This document shows, in pieces, positions 49,765 through 59,022 of a stretch of 64,000 nt of DNA. The notes below the pieces were generated by a model. The model worked only from the letters and a program-made list of their open reading frames with translations, made no database searches and was not told the origin of the DNA. A program made the position numbers and the translations under genes. The stretch lies in the NCBI GenBank assembly GCA_002410325.1, contig DHRK01000047.1:10540-74539 (forward strand). Reading direction: 5' to 3'. Origin of the DNA: Syntrophomonas sp. UBA5314 (lineage in GTDB: Bacteria; Bacillota; Syntrophomonadia; Syntrophomonadales; Syntrophomonadaceae). Every line of letters begins with the position of its first letter. Positions within the stretch are counted from its first letter, which is position 1.

Positions 49765-51072
49765 TTATGCCTGCCCTTTTTTATGGCCTATTCTACCCCG
49801 GCCGCCAGCTTTAAACTCCACTCGCACCAATTCGCCCACTTCCGATCGGGAATCGGCAAATTCCACGTTGAGGTAGTTGTCTGTCAAACCCCAGTAATTA
49901 CCATTGCTCAAGGCCCGTTCAACCAGTACTTCCGTCACCTGTCCCTCCTGGCTATTGATAAAAGCCCGCTCCTTTTCTTGAGCCAGCCGCAGCAAAAGGC
50001 CGCTGCGCTCCTGCTTGTCATGCTCAGGCACCTTTTCCGGCATATAAGCCGCCGGTGTTCCCGGACGGGGCGAGAATTTAAACACGTGCATATCCCTCAG
50101 GGGCAGGTCTTTAAGCAGGGCATAGGTTTCCTCAAAATCGCCCTGCGCTTCTCCCGGAAAGCCCACCATAACATCGGTGGTAATGGCTATTCCGGGAATT
50201 TCAGCCGCCAGTTCCTCCACCAGGTTCTTGAAATAATCCCGTCGATAATGGCGGTTCATATCCTGGAGGATGCGATCGCTGCCGCTTTGCAGCGGTATGT
50301 GCAGGTGGCGGCAAATCCGCCGGCTTCCTTTTAAGAGAGCTATAAACGGCCTGGATATTTCCAGTGGTTCCACCGAACCCAGGCGCAGCCGGTAATTATC
50401 CGGTGTTTCGTCAAGCAGGTAATTGAGGAGCCGGGTAAGGTCCAAGGGAGGGAGATCCCGCCCGTAAGCCCCTATGTGAATGCCGGTTAAAACGATCTCC
50501 CGGTATCCCAGATCGGTCAATTGGATAATTTCCCGTTTTACATCTTCAGCCTGTTTACTGCGCACCGGCCCGCGCGCCAGAGGCACTATGCAATAACTGC
50601 AGTGGGCCTCGCAGCCGTCTTCGATCTTCACAAAAGCCCGGGTGCGCTCATGCCTCCGGGTATAAAAGACCGGGCTCAGGCAGGCTTGCGGCTGGCCCGG
50701 GTCGAAGCGGGGCCAGGGCGCCTGGCCGTCGTCAGGCTGCAATACCCTCTCCACCCATTCGGCGACTTGCTCTTTATGGCCTAAAACCAGGTCCACATCA
50801 TCCAGAGAGGCCAGCTTCTCTCCATCCACCTGCGCCAGACATCCCACGGCAATGACCCACGCCCGGGGATTGCGCCGCCGGGCCCGCCTGATCAGGGCCC
50901 GGGATTTCCGGTCGCTGACATGGGTTACAGTACAGGTATTGATGATATAAACCTCGGCCTCCTGGGAAAAATCAACCAGTTCGTATCCCTGGCGCAGTAA
51001 ATCTTCCTTTATGGCTTCACTTTCTACCTGGTTTACTTTGCAGCCCAGGGTGGCCAGGGCTACTTTTATCAT
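49765..51072 (-). CDS. mtaB: tRNA N6-threonylcarbamoyladenosine methylthiotransferase MtaB
   Basis: 435 residues; radical-SAM enzyme making ms2t6A37 in ANN-reading tRNAs. N-terminal UPF0004 cluster cysteines C11, C47 and C78; radical-SAM cluster C154, C158, C161 (CEAHCSYC); C-terminal TRAM domain (VTEVLVERALSNGNYWGLTDNYLNVEF). The start MIKVALATLGCKVNQVES is standard. Downstream of rsmE by 58 bases, same operon. Confidence 0.95.
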   Translation of the reverse strand: MIKVALATLGCKVNQVESEAIKEDLLRQGYELVDFSQEAEVYIINTCTVTHVSDRKSRALIRRARRRNPRAWVIAVGCLAQVDGEKLASLDDVDLVLGHKEQVAEWVERVLQPDDGQAPWPRFDPGQPQACLSPVFYTRRHERTRAFVKIEDGCEAHCSYCIVPLARGPVRSKQAEDVKREIIQLTDLGYREIVLTGIHIGAYGRDLPPLDLTRLLNYLLDETPDNYRLRLGSVEPLEISRPFIALLKGSRRICRHLHIPLQSGSDRILQDMNRHYRRDYFKNLVEELAAEIPGIAITTDVMVGFPGEAQGDFEETYALLKDLPLRDMHVFKFSPRPGTPAAYMPEKVPEHDKQERSGLLLRLAQEKERAFINSQEGQVTEVLVERALSNGNYWGLTDNYLNVEFADSRSEVGELVRVEFKAGGRGRIGHKKGQA

Positions 51073-51129
51073 GCTATTCCTCCATCCGAAGGCCGGGTTA
51101 ACTCCTGGTAAAACCGCTTTAATTGACGT

Positions 51130-51873
51130 CTATCCGAGTTCATTCCATTCATACAGTATGACGCTGGCCGTTACCAGGCCGGCGGTTTCAGCGCGAAGAA
51201 TCCGCGGGCCCAGTCCGCCCACCAGGATTCCCCGGTTTTGAGCCGCCCTTACTTCCTCCGGTGTAAAGCCGCCTTCCGGCCCTATAATTATCCCCAGTTC
51301 ATCTCCCCATGATAAGCCGGGGTCCCGCAAGATCTCTTTCAAGCCCCGGTTCTGGCTGGCCTCATACAGCATTATATCCTGGGGCGGCTTGTGCTTACTC
51401 ACATACTGTTTGAAGCTCTGAACTGGATAGACCGGCGGAATATAACTGCGTCCGCACTGCTTACAGGCTTCGCGGGCGATCGACTGCCAGCGCTCCACTT
51501 TTTTAGCTGCCCGTTCGGGACTGAGGGAAACTACGCTGCGCTCGCTGGCAACCGGATAGATGCCGGAAATTCCTATTTCCACTGCCTTTTGGACAATAAA
51601 GTCCATCTTGTCGCCTTTAACCAGGGATTGGACCAGGTATAAACGCAGGCGGGGCTCACTGTTTTGCTGTTCCTCCGACAAGAGACGGGCAGTATAGCAG
51701 GCTCCCTCCAGTTCTTCCAGCCTGGCCTTATATTCATTGCCCCGGCCGTCGAACAAACCTATGGTATCTCCGGGCGAGAGGCGCAAGACCACCTGTATGT
51801 GGCGGGTCTGGGCGGCGTCAAGCAGAGCCCGTTCGCCTTTTAGGTTTTCAGGTGCAACAAAAAAGCGGTGCAC
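51130..51873 (-). CDS. rsmE: 16S rRNA m3U1498 methyltransferase RsmE
   Basis: 247 residues; SPOUT methyltransferase for U1498. N-terminal PUA-like domain (HRFFVAPENLKGERALLDAAQTRHIQVVLRLSPGD), QSLVKGDKMDFIVQKAVEIGISGIYPV, and the knot with IIIGPEGGFTPEEVR (about 197-211) and LGPRILRAETAGL. GTG start at 51873 with GGAGTGG. Downstream of prmA. Confidence 0.95.
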   Translation of the reverse strand: MHRFFVAPENLKGERALLDAAQTRHIQVVLRLSPGDTIGLFDGRGNEYKARLEELEGACYTARLLSEEQQNSEPRLRLYLVQSLVKGDKMDFIVQKAVEIGISGIYPVASERSVVSLSPERAAKKVERWQSIAREACKQCGRSYIPPVYPVQSFKQYVSKHKPPQDIMLYEASQNRGLKEILRDPGLSWGDELGIIIGPEGGFTPEEVRAAQNRGILVGGLGPRILRAETAGLVTASVILYEWNELG

Positions 51874-51924
51874 AGGCCACCACTCCTTCCAGCCCTGTTG
51901 CAGGTTCTGTTGTATATAACGAAA

Positions 51925-52857
51925 TCAAGTCCCTATAACCCTGCGGGCGGCTACTCCTATCCAATCGACGTCAGTGAGCACCTGCTCAATGCGAAATCCG
52001 CATTTCTCCAATTGTTTCTGAACCCCGGGCCAGCGCCCTTCCACAATTCCGGAGCCCAAAAACCATCCCCCCTCCCGGAGGGCTGAGGCAGCCGCCGGAA
52101 TGAGGTCTACAACAACTTCGGCGGTGATGTTGGCCAGGATGACGTCTGCGGCAAGGCTGGCCAACTCCTCTCCGATATCGCCGGACTGCACCTCAATAAT
52201 ATGATCAAAACCGTTTAAATGAACGTTCTCACGAGCGATCCCGGCTGCCAGATCGTCTATATCCATAGCCAAAACCCGGACCGCCCCGAGGTGGGCGGCG
52301 GCAATGGAGAGTATGCCCGACCCGCACCCGGCGTCAATAACCCGTTCCTGGCCTTTGATATATTGATCGATAAAACGCAGGCAGAACCTGGTTGAAGCAT
52401 GAATGCCGGTGCCGAAAGCCATGCCGGGATCGATCTCAATGATCTTCTCGCCCTCGGCGGGCTGGTATTCCTCCCAGGAGGGCTTTATGACCAGCCGTTG
52501 GCCTACCTTAAAGGTATGGTAATACTTTTTCCAGGATTCTTCCCAGTCTTCATCCCGGACCTCGCTGATAAACATGCGGCACTGGACGCCGAAATTTTCC
52601 TCAACCCTCTGTAAAGAGGCCTCTAATTCAGAAATCGCCTCTTTTTCCTGGGGAAAATAGGCTTTAACCACGATAAATTCGTGCTCTAAAAAATCGGGAG
52701 ATACGATGGTCGGATCCCAGCCGTTTTTATTTATGTAGGTGCGGGCCGCCTGAGGGTCTTCAATAACCACCCCGCCCGATCCCATGCGATGGAGTATGCC
52801 AGCCACGGCTTCCACGCATACTCCTTCCGTCAATACACTGATTTCTTTCCAATTCAT
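51925..52857 (-). CDS. prmA: Ribosomal protein L11 methyltransferase PrmA
   Basis: 310 residues; trimethylates L11. N-terminal substrate-binding domain, IEIDPGMAFGTGIHASTRFCL, SAM motif VIDAGCGSGILSIAA (173-187) and DVILANITAEVVVDL near 235. ATG at 52857. Follows dnaJ by 45 bases, the usual order hrcA-grpE-dnaK-dnaJ-prmA-rsmE. Confidence 0.96.
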   Translation of the reverse strand: MNWKEISVLTEGVCVEAVAGILHRMGSGGVVIEDPQAARTYINKNGWDPTIVSPDFLEHEFIVVKAYFPQEKEAISELEASLQRVEENFGVQCRMFISEVRDEDWEESWKKYYHTFKVGQRLVIKPSWEEYQPAEGEKIIEIDPGMAFGTGIHASTRFCLRFIDQYIKGQERVIDAGCGSGILSIAAAHLGAVRVLAMDIDDLAAGIARENVHLNGFDHIIEVQSGDIGEELASLAADVILANITAEVVVDLIPAAASALREGGWFLGSGIVEGRWPGVQKQLEKCGFRIEQVLTDVDWIGVAARRVIGT

Positions 52858-52902
52858 TAACGTCAGCCTTTCTAGTATAACGTTCCTATATCGTGTATAT
52901 AA

Positions 52903-54027
52903 CTACCCCATAGCGTCCTTGAATTTGTCAAACAATCCCTTGCGGCCGCTTTTGTCCTCCTGGCGAAACTCATTTAAAAGTTCCTTCTGCCGTTTGCTGA
53001 GCCGGGTGGGGATCTTTATTTTGACCACAACCTTTAAATCACCCTGCCGGTTGCCATGAATATAGGGTACACCCTTTCCCTTTATGGTTATAATATCACC
53101 CGGTTGGGTTCCTTCCGGAATGTGCAGGGTGTGGTGCGCTCCTCCCAGCAGGTCCATTTCAATATCGGCCCCCAGAGCCGCCTGGACAAAATCTATTTCA
53201 ATATTGCTTATCAAGGTGTAGCCATCCCGCTTGAATACCGGATGGGGCTTCACCGCCAGGGATATAAAAAGGTCCCCCGGAGGCCCGCCGTAGGAGCCGG
53301 CTTCTCCTTCACCCTGAATGCGCAGGTGAGAGCCGTGGTCCACCCCCGCTGGCACCCGTACTTCAATCTTGCGGGCCTTTTTCACCTTGCCGGTACCCCG
53401 GCAGTTGGTGCAGGGTTTCTCCACCACTTTCCCCTCACCCCGGCAGGTGGCGCAGGTGCGCACCGTTTCAAAACGGCCGAAGGGGGTGCTTTGCACCACC
53501 CGGCTCTGGCCGCTGCCGTTGCAGGCGGAGCAGGTGTTGACTTTTGAGCCGGGCTCCGCCCCGCTGCCCGAGCAGCGTTCACAATTCTCCACCCGGCTGA
53601 TTTCGATTTCCTTTTCAACCCCAAAAACAGCATCCTCAAAGCTTATATCAAGGCGTACCTCCCGGTCCGCCCCCCGCTGGGGCCCGGTGCGGCGCCTGGT
53701 ACTCCCGCCAAAACCGCCGCCGAAGAACAGATCGAATATGTCTCCAAACCCGCCTCCGAAATCGGCGCCGCCAAAACCGCCCGCGCCGCCCCGGGTAGGG
53801 TCAAAGGCGTCATGACCGAAGCGGTCGTACATCTGCCGCTTCTGGGCGTCGCTCAAAACTTCATAAGCATCCGATACTTCTTTAAACTTATCCGCAGCCT
53901 GAGGATCATCACGGTTGACGTCCGGATGCAGTTTCCTGGCTTTCTGCCGATAGGCTTTCTTGATCTCCTCCGGCGTCGCGTTTTTGGCAACCCCAAGGAC
54001 CTCATAATAATCCCTTTTTGCGGACAT
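52903..54027 (-). CDS. dnaJ: Chaperone DnaJ
   Basis: 374 residues. J domain with HPD at 34-36, Gly/Phe-rich linker (GGAGGFGGADFGGGFG), four CxxCxGxG zinc repeats between about 150 and 215 (CERCSGSG, CSACNGSG, CATCRGEG, CTNCRGTG), then the two substrate-binding beta domains. Stimulates DnaK ATPase. ATG at 54027 with AAGGGTGGG. A hairpin in the 143-base gap after dnaK may separate their mRNA levels. Confidence 0.97.
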   Translation of the reverse strand: MSAKRDYYEVLGVAKNATPEEIKKAYRQKARKLHPDVNRDDPQAADKFKEVSDAYEVLSDAQKRQMYDRFGHDAFDPTRGGAGGFGGADFGGGFGDIFDLFFGGGFGGSTRRRTGPQRGADREVRLDISFEDAVFGVEKEIEISRVENCERCSGSGAEPGSKVNTCSACNGSGQSRVVQSTPFGRFETVRTCATCRGEGKVVEKPCTNCRGTGKVKKARKIEVRVPAGVDHGSHLRIQGEGEAGSYGGPPGDLFISLAVKPHPVFKRDGYTLISNIEIDFVQAALGADIEMDLLGGAHHTLHIPEGTQPGDIITIKGKGVPYIHGNRQGDLKVVVKIKIPTRLSKRQKELLNEFRQEDKSGRKGLFDKFKDAMG

Positions 54028-54050
54028 AATTTCCCACCCTTCTGAAAACA

Positions 54051-54089
54051 GGGCAAACCCGCTTCTAATTTGGTCAAGCGGGTTTAGCC
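54051..54089. other. Hairpin between dnaK and dnaJ
   Basis: AAACCCGCTT (54055-54064) pairs with AAGCGGGTTT (54076-54085), extended by GGGC/GCCC outside with small bulges. There is only a short T-run on the minus strand (TGTTTT). Such structures often act as partial terminators or mRNA-processing sites between dnaK and dnaJ. Confidence 0.5.
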
Positions 54090-54170
54090 CAAGGCCCTGC
54101 GTTGTAATTACCTATAATTAACCCTTAAAATTATCAATTATCGCCCGGGATCCTGTCAACCACATTTGGC

Positions 54171-55982
54171 TCAATCGGCGACGTTGAAATCAGCGTCAAT
54201 GGTGTCATCGGGTCCACGGCCGCCCTGCCCCCCCTGACCTTGCTCCCCCTGGCTGTTTTCATACATTTTGGAGCTCAGAGCGTAAACCGCTTCGGTCAAG
54301 GCCTGGGTTTTGTTCTTGATGTCTTCAATATCGCTGCCCTTCAGGGCCTCGCTTAAATCATTTTTGGCGTTTTCAATCTTCTGCTTGCTGTCCGCATCGG
54401 CCTTGTCGCCAAACTCCCGCAGGGTTTTATCAGCCTGGTAGATCATGCTGTCGGCGCTGTTCCGGGCCTCGATTTCCTGCAGTTTCTTTTCGTCCTCTTC
54501 GGCAAATCGTTCGGAGTCCTCCATCATCTTTTTGATCTCCGCATCGCTCAAGCCGGAAGAGGAGGTAATGGTTATCTTTTGTTCCTTGTTGGTAGCCATA
54601 TCCTTGGCGGTCACGTGAACTATGCCGTTTACATCGATGTCAAAGGTCACCTCAATCTGGGGGATGCCGCGAGGCGCCGACGGAATCCCGGTCAATTGGA
54701 AACGCCCCAGAGTCACGTTGCTCCCGGCCATCTTTCTTTCGCCCTGCAGAACATGTATATCAACTGAAGTCTGGTTGTCAGCGGCAGTGGTGAATACCTG
54801 GCTCTTGGCCGTAGGTATGGTAGTATTCCGTTCTATAATGCGGGTAAACACCCCGCCCAGGGTCTCGATCCCGAGAGACAGGGGAGTGACGTCTAAAAGC
54901 ACCACATCAGTAATATCGCCTGACAATACCGCGGCCTGAATGGCTGCCCCTACCGCCACCACTTCATCCGGGTTGATGCCCTTGAAGGGGTCTTTGCCGA
55001 TAAAAGCGCGCACCGCCTCCTGTACAGCGGGTATCCTGGTTGATCCTCCCACCAGGATCACCTTGTCGATCTGGTTGCCGCTCAGACCCGAGTCCTTTAA
55101 CGCCTGACGGGTGGGACCCATGGTCTTTTCCACCAGGTCAGCCGTCATTTCATTGAATTTAGCCCGGGTCAAGGTTCTCTCCAGGTGCAGCGGTCCCTCC
55201 TGGGTGGCCGTAATATAAGGTATGTTTATGTCCGTGGTTAGGACTCCGGATAGTTCATGCTTGGCCTTTTCCGCGGCTTCTTTCAAGCGGTGCATGGCCA
55301 TTTTGTCATTCTTCAGGTCGATACCGTTGTCCTTTTTAAATTCCTGGCTCAGCCAGTCGATGATCCGATCGTCGAAATCGTCTCCCCCCAGACGGTTGTT
55401 GCCGCTGGTGGCTTTAACCTCAAAAACACCGTCGCCGATCTCCAGAATCGACACGTCAAAAGTACCGCCTCCCAGGTCAAATACCAGTATAGTCTGGGTC
55501 TCTTCTTTATCCAGTCCATAAGCCAGGGCGGCCGCGGTAGGTTCATTGATGATTCTCAAGACTTCTAATCCCGCTATTTTACCTGCATCTTTGGTGGCCT
55601 GGCGCTGGGCATCGGTAAAATACGCCGGAACCGTTACTACCGCCTGGGTTATCTTTTCACCCAGGTAGGCCTCGGCATCGGTCTTCATTTTTTGCAGGAT
55701 CATGGCTGATATCTCCTGCGGGGTATAATTCTTGTCATCTATTTTGACTTTATAATCGGTTCCCATCTGTCGTTTTATAGAAACAACCGTCCGATCCGGA
55801 TTGGTTATCGCCTGGCGCTTGGCGACCCTGCCCACCAGCCGCTCACCGGTCTTGGAAAAGCCCACTACGGAAGGCGTTATTCTCTCCCCTTCCGCATTGG
55901 GAATGACAGTTGCTTCATTTACATCCATAACTGCGATAACAGAATTGGTGGTACCCAGATCGATTCCTACCACCTTGGCCAT
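54171..55982 (-). CDS. dnaK: Chaperone DnaK (Hsp70)
   Basis: 603 residues. N-terminal nucleotide-binding domain with GIDLGTTNSVIAVMD, AYFTDAQRQATKDAGKIAGLEVLRIINEPTAAALAYGLDKEE and ILVFDLGGGTFDVSILE; linker DVVLLDVTPLSLGIETLGG; substrate-binding domain; lid; and a Gly/Gln-rich tail ending DDTIDADFNVAD. ATG at 55982 with GGAGGTG; a TTG/ATG-like extension of five codons upstream is not used. Regulated by HrcA through CIRCE. Confidence 0.98.
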   Translation of the reverse strand: MAKVVGIDLGTTNSVIAVMDVNEATVIPNAEGERITPSVVGFSKTGERLVGRVAKRQAITNPDRTVVSIKRQMGTDYKVKIDDKNYTPQEISAMILQKMKTDAEAYLGEKITQAVVTVPAYFTDAQRQATKDAGKIAGLEVLRIINEPTAAALAYGLDKEETQTILVFDLGGGTFDVSILEIGDGVFEVKATSGNNRLGGDDFDDRIIDWLSQEFKKDNGIDLKNDKMAMHRLKEAAEKAKHELSGVLTTDINIPYITATQEGPLHLERTLTRAKFNEMTADLVEKTMGPTRQALKDSGLSGNQIDKVILVGGSTRIPAVQEAVRAFIGKDPFKGINPDEVVAVGAAIQAAVLSGDITDVVLLDVTPLSLGIETLGGVFTRIIERNTTIPTAKSQVFTTAADNQTSVDIHVLQGERKMAGSNVTLGRFQLTGIPSAPRGIPQIEVTFDIDVNGIVHVTAKDMATNKEQKITITSSSGLSDAEIKKMMEDSERFAEEDEKKLQEIEARNSADSMIYQADKTLREFGDKADADSKQKIENAKNDLSEALKGSDIEDIKNKTQALTEAVYALSSKMYENSQGEQGQGGQGGRGPDDTIDADFNVAD

Positions 55983-56012
55983 ATAGAACACCTCCACTAT
56001 AAATAAATATAA

Positions 56013-56558
56013 TTAATTACTTACCTTTACCAGGCTGGGCCGCAAAACCCGGCCATGCAGCGTATAGCCCCGCTGCAGCTCTTCCAGCACCGTATTGCTG
56101 GGATGCTCCGGGCTTTCCTCCAGGATCAGCGGTTCATGAAATTCCGGATCAAAGGGCTTACCGGCCGCTTCAATAGCCTGAACTCCTTCCGTCTTGATTA
56201 TCTCATGCAGGCTCTTGACTATCATTTCCACTCCTTTGTACAGGGAGGCATAGTCCTGGTGCTGGGCTGACATGGTCAGGGCTCTCTCCAGGTCGTCAAT
56301 TACCGGCAGCAGCTTTTTTATTAAAGGGGTAGTCGCATACTTAACATATTCTTCTCTTTCCCGGCTGGTGCGCTTGCGCATGTTTTCCATATCAGCCAGG
56401 GCTCTCAGGTAATGCTCGTTATACTGGCGCACTTCCTCTCTGGCCCGCTCCAGTTCCTGTTTCAAATCCAGCAGATTATCCTGTTCCGGTTCGGTTTCCG
56501 GTACTTCTACCTCTTCCAGGCTTTCTGCACCAGATGCCCAATCTTTCTCCTCGTTCAT
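56013..56558 (-). CDS. grpE: Nucleotide exchange factor GrpE
   Basis: 181 residues. Acidic start, long coiled coil (LLDLKQELERAREEVRQYNEHYLRALADMENMRKRTSREREEYVKYATTPLIKKLLPVIDDLERAL) and the C-terminal beta wing (FDPEFHEPLI ... VLEELQRGYTLHGRVLRPSLVKVS). ATG at 56558 with GGTGAG six bases upstream. The region between it and hrcA holds a chaperonin remnant. Confidence 0.96.
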   Translation of the reverse strand: MNEEKDWASGAESLEEVEVPETEPEQDNLLDLKQELERAREEVRQYNEHYLRALADMENMRKRTSREREEYVKYATTPLIKKLLPVIDDLERALTMSAQHQDYASLYKGVEMIVKSLHEIIKTEGVQAIEAAGKPFDPEFHEPLILEESPEHPSNTVLEELQRGYTLHGRVLRPSLVKVSN

Positions 56559-56571
56559 TAAGTTCTCACCT

Positions 56572-56754
56572 CTATTCAAGAATATCCTGTCCGGCTCGCT
56601 TTAATTCCTCATCCTTCTGCCTGATTACCGTGTTGATCTTCAATATGGCGGTGGCCACCTGTCCAGCTGTCTGTAGAGCACGCCGCTTGACTGCAGTGGG
56701 CTCAAGAATTCTCCGGGAGGCCATGCCTATCAAATCGCCACTGTGGACTAGAAG
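56572..56754 (-). pseudogene. C-terminal remnant of an archaeal-type (group III-like) chaperonin
   Basis: The minus-strand frame between hrcA and grpE encodes about 60 residues with SGDLIGMASRRILEPTAV, KRRALQTAGQVATAILKI and NTVIRQKDEEL, ending in TAG at 56572-56574. The pattern (D-x3-M...I-EP-x-x-V-K...A-x-x-x-A...IL-I-x-x-VI) matches the extreme C-terminus of thermosome-like chaperonins far better than GroEL, which ends in GGM repeats. The other roughly 450 residues are missing; upstream the frame runs into the hrcA end. Group III chaperonins of some Clostridia are known to lie in the dnaK operon, so this looks like a decayed resident gene. Confidence 0.8.
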
Positions 56755-57767
56755 CGCTTAAGCATCTCTTCCACAATATTGCGCACCGCCTCAATGGCTC
56801 CGGCGGCTTTCCAGTACTCCATGCGGATCGGACCCATAAGCCCTATTTTGCCCACATCGCCAAAGCTCTTAAAACCGGTGAAAACCAGGCTCATTTCCTG
56901 CAGGCTCTCTTCCCGGTTTTCCTTGCCGATTCTAATATCAATCGCTTCGCTTATGCTGTCCGGCATCAGACCCTTCCACAGGCTATCCTGCTCCATCACC
57001 GCCAGAAGCTTCTTGATCCGGTCCAGGTCTTTAAATTCAGGTTCGTTCAGCATATTAAGAGCCCCGCTGATCACGACTTTTTCCTCGCCGCTCTCCTCCA
57101 GCATTTGCTCCAGGGCTTCCAGGGTGCGGTCGATTACCCGGCGTTTCCTCTTCAAGGTATCGCGCAACTCCTGTAGTTCGCTTTTGCGAATTTCATCCAT
57201 GCGCCGGTTGCGCATGATCTGGTTAAATATCCTGGATATGCTGCGCAGGTCCTCTTCTTTGACGGTCTCCGGGATGTCTATTTTACGATGGATAATCGTA
57301 CCCATATCGCTCACCAGGAAAATGAAAGCCTTGCCCGGCTCCACGGGCAGGATCTGCAGGTAACGGAATTCACTCAAGTTAAAGGGCGGTATGATAATAA
57401 AGGACGGATATTTAGTAATCTGCGACAGAAAATGACCGGTCCTTTCTACTACCATGCTCCATTCCTGCATATTTTCCAGGAGCTGGTCGTGCAGGACCTG
57501 GGCCTCTTGCTCGGTCAAGCTCTCCTTTTCCATCATGCAGTCCACATAATAGCGAAACCCCAGTTCGCTGGGAATTCGGCCGGCGGAAGTGTGAGGCTGC
57601 TCTAGATAGCCCATCTCTTCCAGGTCGGCCATTTCATTGCGCACTGTAGCTGCGCTGAGCTTCAGGGCGTGTTTCTTTACCACCGCCCGTGACCCTACCG
57701 GTTCGGCTGTCTCTACATAGTCTTTTATAATCGATTCCAGGATCTGCTTTTTCCTTTCATCCATCAT
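56748..57767 (-). CDS. hrcA: Heat-inducible transcription repressor HrcA
   Basis: 339 residues. Winged-helix domain (RKKQILESIIKDYVETAEPVGSRAVVKKHALKLSAATVRNEMADLEEMGYLEQPHTSAGRIPSELGFRYYVD), then the GAF-like and dimerisation parts. Binds CIRCE, whose perfect copy lies 20 bases upstream, so it represses its own operon; GroEL normally tunes HrcA activity. ATG at 57767 or 57764. First gene of hrcA-grpE-dnaK-dnaJ. Confidence 0.97.
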   Translation of the reverse strand: MMDERKKQILESIIKDYVETAEPVGSRAVVKKHALKLSAATVRNEMADLEEMGYLEQPHTSAGRIPSELGFRYYVDCMMEKESLTEQEAQVLHDQLLENMQEWSMVVERTGHFLSQITKYPSFIIIPPFNLSEFRYLQILPVEPGKAFIFLVSDMGTIIHRKIDIPETVKEEDLRSISRIFNQIMRNRRMDEIRKSELQELRDTLKRKRRVIDRTLEALEQMLEESGEEKVVISGALNMLNEPEFKDLDRIKKLLAVMEQDSLWKGLMPDSISEAIDIRIGKENREESLQEMSLVFTGFKSFGDVGKIGLMGPIRMEYWKAAGAIEAVRNIVEEMLKRF

Positions 57768-57785
57768 TGTGAGCCATCACCCTTG

Positions 57786-57812
57786 TTAGCACTCTCTCTT
57801 GTTGAGTGCTAA
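57786..57812 (-). promoter_or_regulatory. CIRCE operator
   Basis: Perfect CIRCE: TTAGCACTC (57786-57794), nine bases, GAGTGCTAA (57804-57812). HrcA binding site in the leader of the heat-shock operon. Confidence 0.97.
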
Positions 57813-57827
57813 TGCTGATTTACTAAA

Positions 57828-57856
57828 AAAATAGCATCAGTAACATGCTTTGTCAA
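57828..57856 (-). promoter_or_regulatory. Sigma-A promoter of the hrcA operon
   Basis: Minus strand TTGACA (57856-57851), 17 bases, TATTTT (57833-57828). Transcription would start just before CIRCE, the classical arrangement. Confidence 0.7.
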
Positions 57857-57864
57857 GACTGCCC

Positions 57865-59022
57865 TCAGTCAATAAAATGACATAAGACCTGATTGGAGAC
57901 AAAATATAGTTCCGGATTTAACCTTAGTTTACCGCAGCTTTCGATCAGCCATGCACGCTCTACAAACTCATCGATAAGAGGTCCGTACTTATCCCGGGGA
58001 TGCATGCCGCAGCGGCCGGCTATTTCCTCCAGAGAAACCCCTCCGGTAAGCCTCAGGCCCATTATCATGGCCTCAGACAGGCGCTCACGCCGGTTCATGA
58101 CTTCTAAAACCCGGCCGGGAGGCAAAACCCCGGTCTTTAACACATCCATATAGTCGGCCGGGGGCCAGGGATTGATGGTACGCCGGTCGTTCACGCAGCC
58201 CACCGCTCCGCTGCCCAAACCCAGGTAAGGCCGGCCCCGCCAGTAGGCCAGATTGTGGCGGCATTCCAGACCGGGGCGGCAATAGTTGGACAGTTCATAG
58301 TGAATAAAGCCCTGCTCGCTCATAAAGCGGCCCGTCTCTTGATACATGGCGGCCAGCTGCTCATCGGGAGCCTCACGCCACAGTCCCTGATCTAACTCCC
58401 GGCCCAACGGAGTAACCGGGTCCAGCTGCAGGAGGTAAGCGGAAAGGTGAGCGGGCTGCAAGGCAGCGGCTGCCTCCAGGTTGTACTTCCATCCATCCAT
58501 AGATTGCCCCGGCAGACCATAAATTAAATCAAGGTTGAAATTTGACCAACCCAATTGGTGCAAATCCTCAACCGTTTTCAGGGCGTCTTTCACCCGGTGG
58601 CGGCGTCCCAGGCATGCCAGATCGGAATCAATAAAACTCTGAACCCCCAGGGAGAGGCGGTTCACCCCGGCATCGCGGTAAGCGCTGAGTCTGTCCCGGT
58701 TTACCGTGGCCGGGTTGGCCTCCAGGGTCGTTTCCACGTCTTGGTCCAGGTTGAAATTATCCCTAATAGCTTGCATTACTTTATTTACTTGAGCACCATC
58801 AAGCAGGCTGGGGGTCCCTCCCCCCAGATAGATGGTATTGACAGTTCGCTCGTTAAAGGCTGGGGCTTTGAGCCTTATTTCGGTCAGGAGAGCCCCGGTG
58901 TAATCATTAAGCAGGTTTGAATCAGATAGAGGCAACGATAAAAAATCACAATAGCGGCATTTTTGCAGGCAGAACGGAATGTGCATATACAGGCTCAAGG
59001 CGGGGGGTATATCCCTAGTCAT
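57865..59022 (-). CDS. hemW: Heme chaperone HemW (radical SAM, CPDH-like)
   Basis: 385 residues. Radical-SAM motif C18-x3-C22-x2-C25 (FCLQKCRYCDF), GGGTPSLLDG, EANPATV, GVNRLSLGVQSF, YGLPGQS and the HemN_C domain at the end. The CxxxCxxC without the extra N-terminal extension of HemN fits HemW, which moves heme, rather than the coproporphyrinogen dehydrogenase. Its ATG overlaps the lepA stop by eight bases. Confidence 0.93.
   Translation of the reverse strand: MTRDIPPALSLYMHIPFCLQKCRYCDFLSLPLSDSNLLNDYTGALLTEIRLKAPAFNERTVNTIYLGGGTPSLLDGAQVNKVMQAIRDNFNLDQDVETTLEANPATVNRDRLSAYRDAGVNRLSLGVQSFIDSDLACLGRRHRVKDALKTVEDLHQLGWSNFNLDLIYGLPGQSMDGWKYNLEAAAALQPAHLSAYLLQLDPVTPLGRELDQGLWREAPDEQLAAMYQETGRFMSEQGFIHYELSNYCRPGLECRHNLAYWRGRPYLGLGSGAVGCVNDRRTINPWPPADYMDVLKTGVLPPGRVLEVMNRRERLSEAMIMGLRLTGGVSLEEIAGRCGMHPRDKYGPLIDEFVERAWLIESCGKLRLNPELYFVSNQVLCHFID

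Noticed and set aside
54171..57767. Long plus-strand frames opposite dnaK and hrcA
   Set aside because: They are mirror frames of strongly conserved genes with no own start signals.
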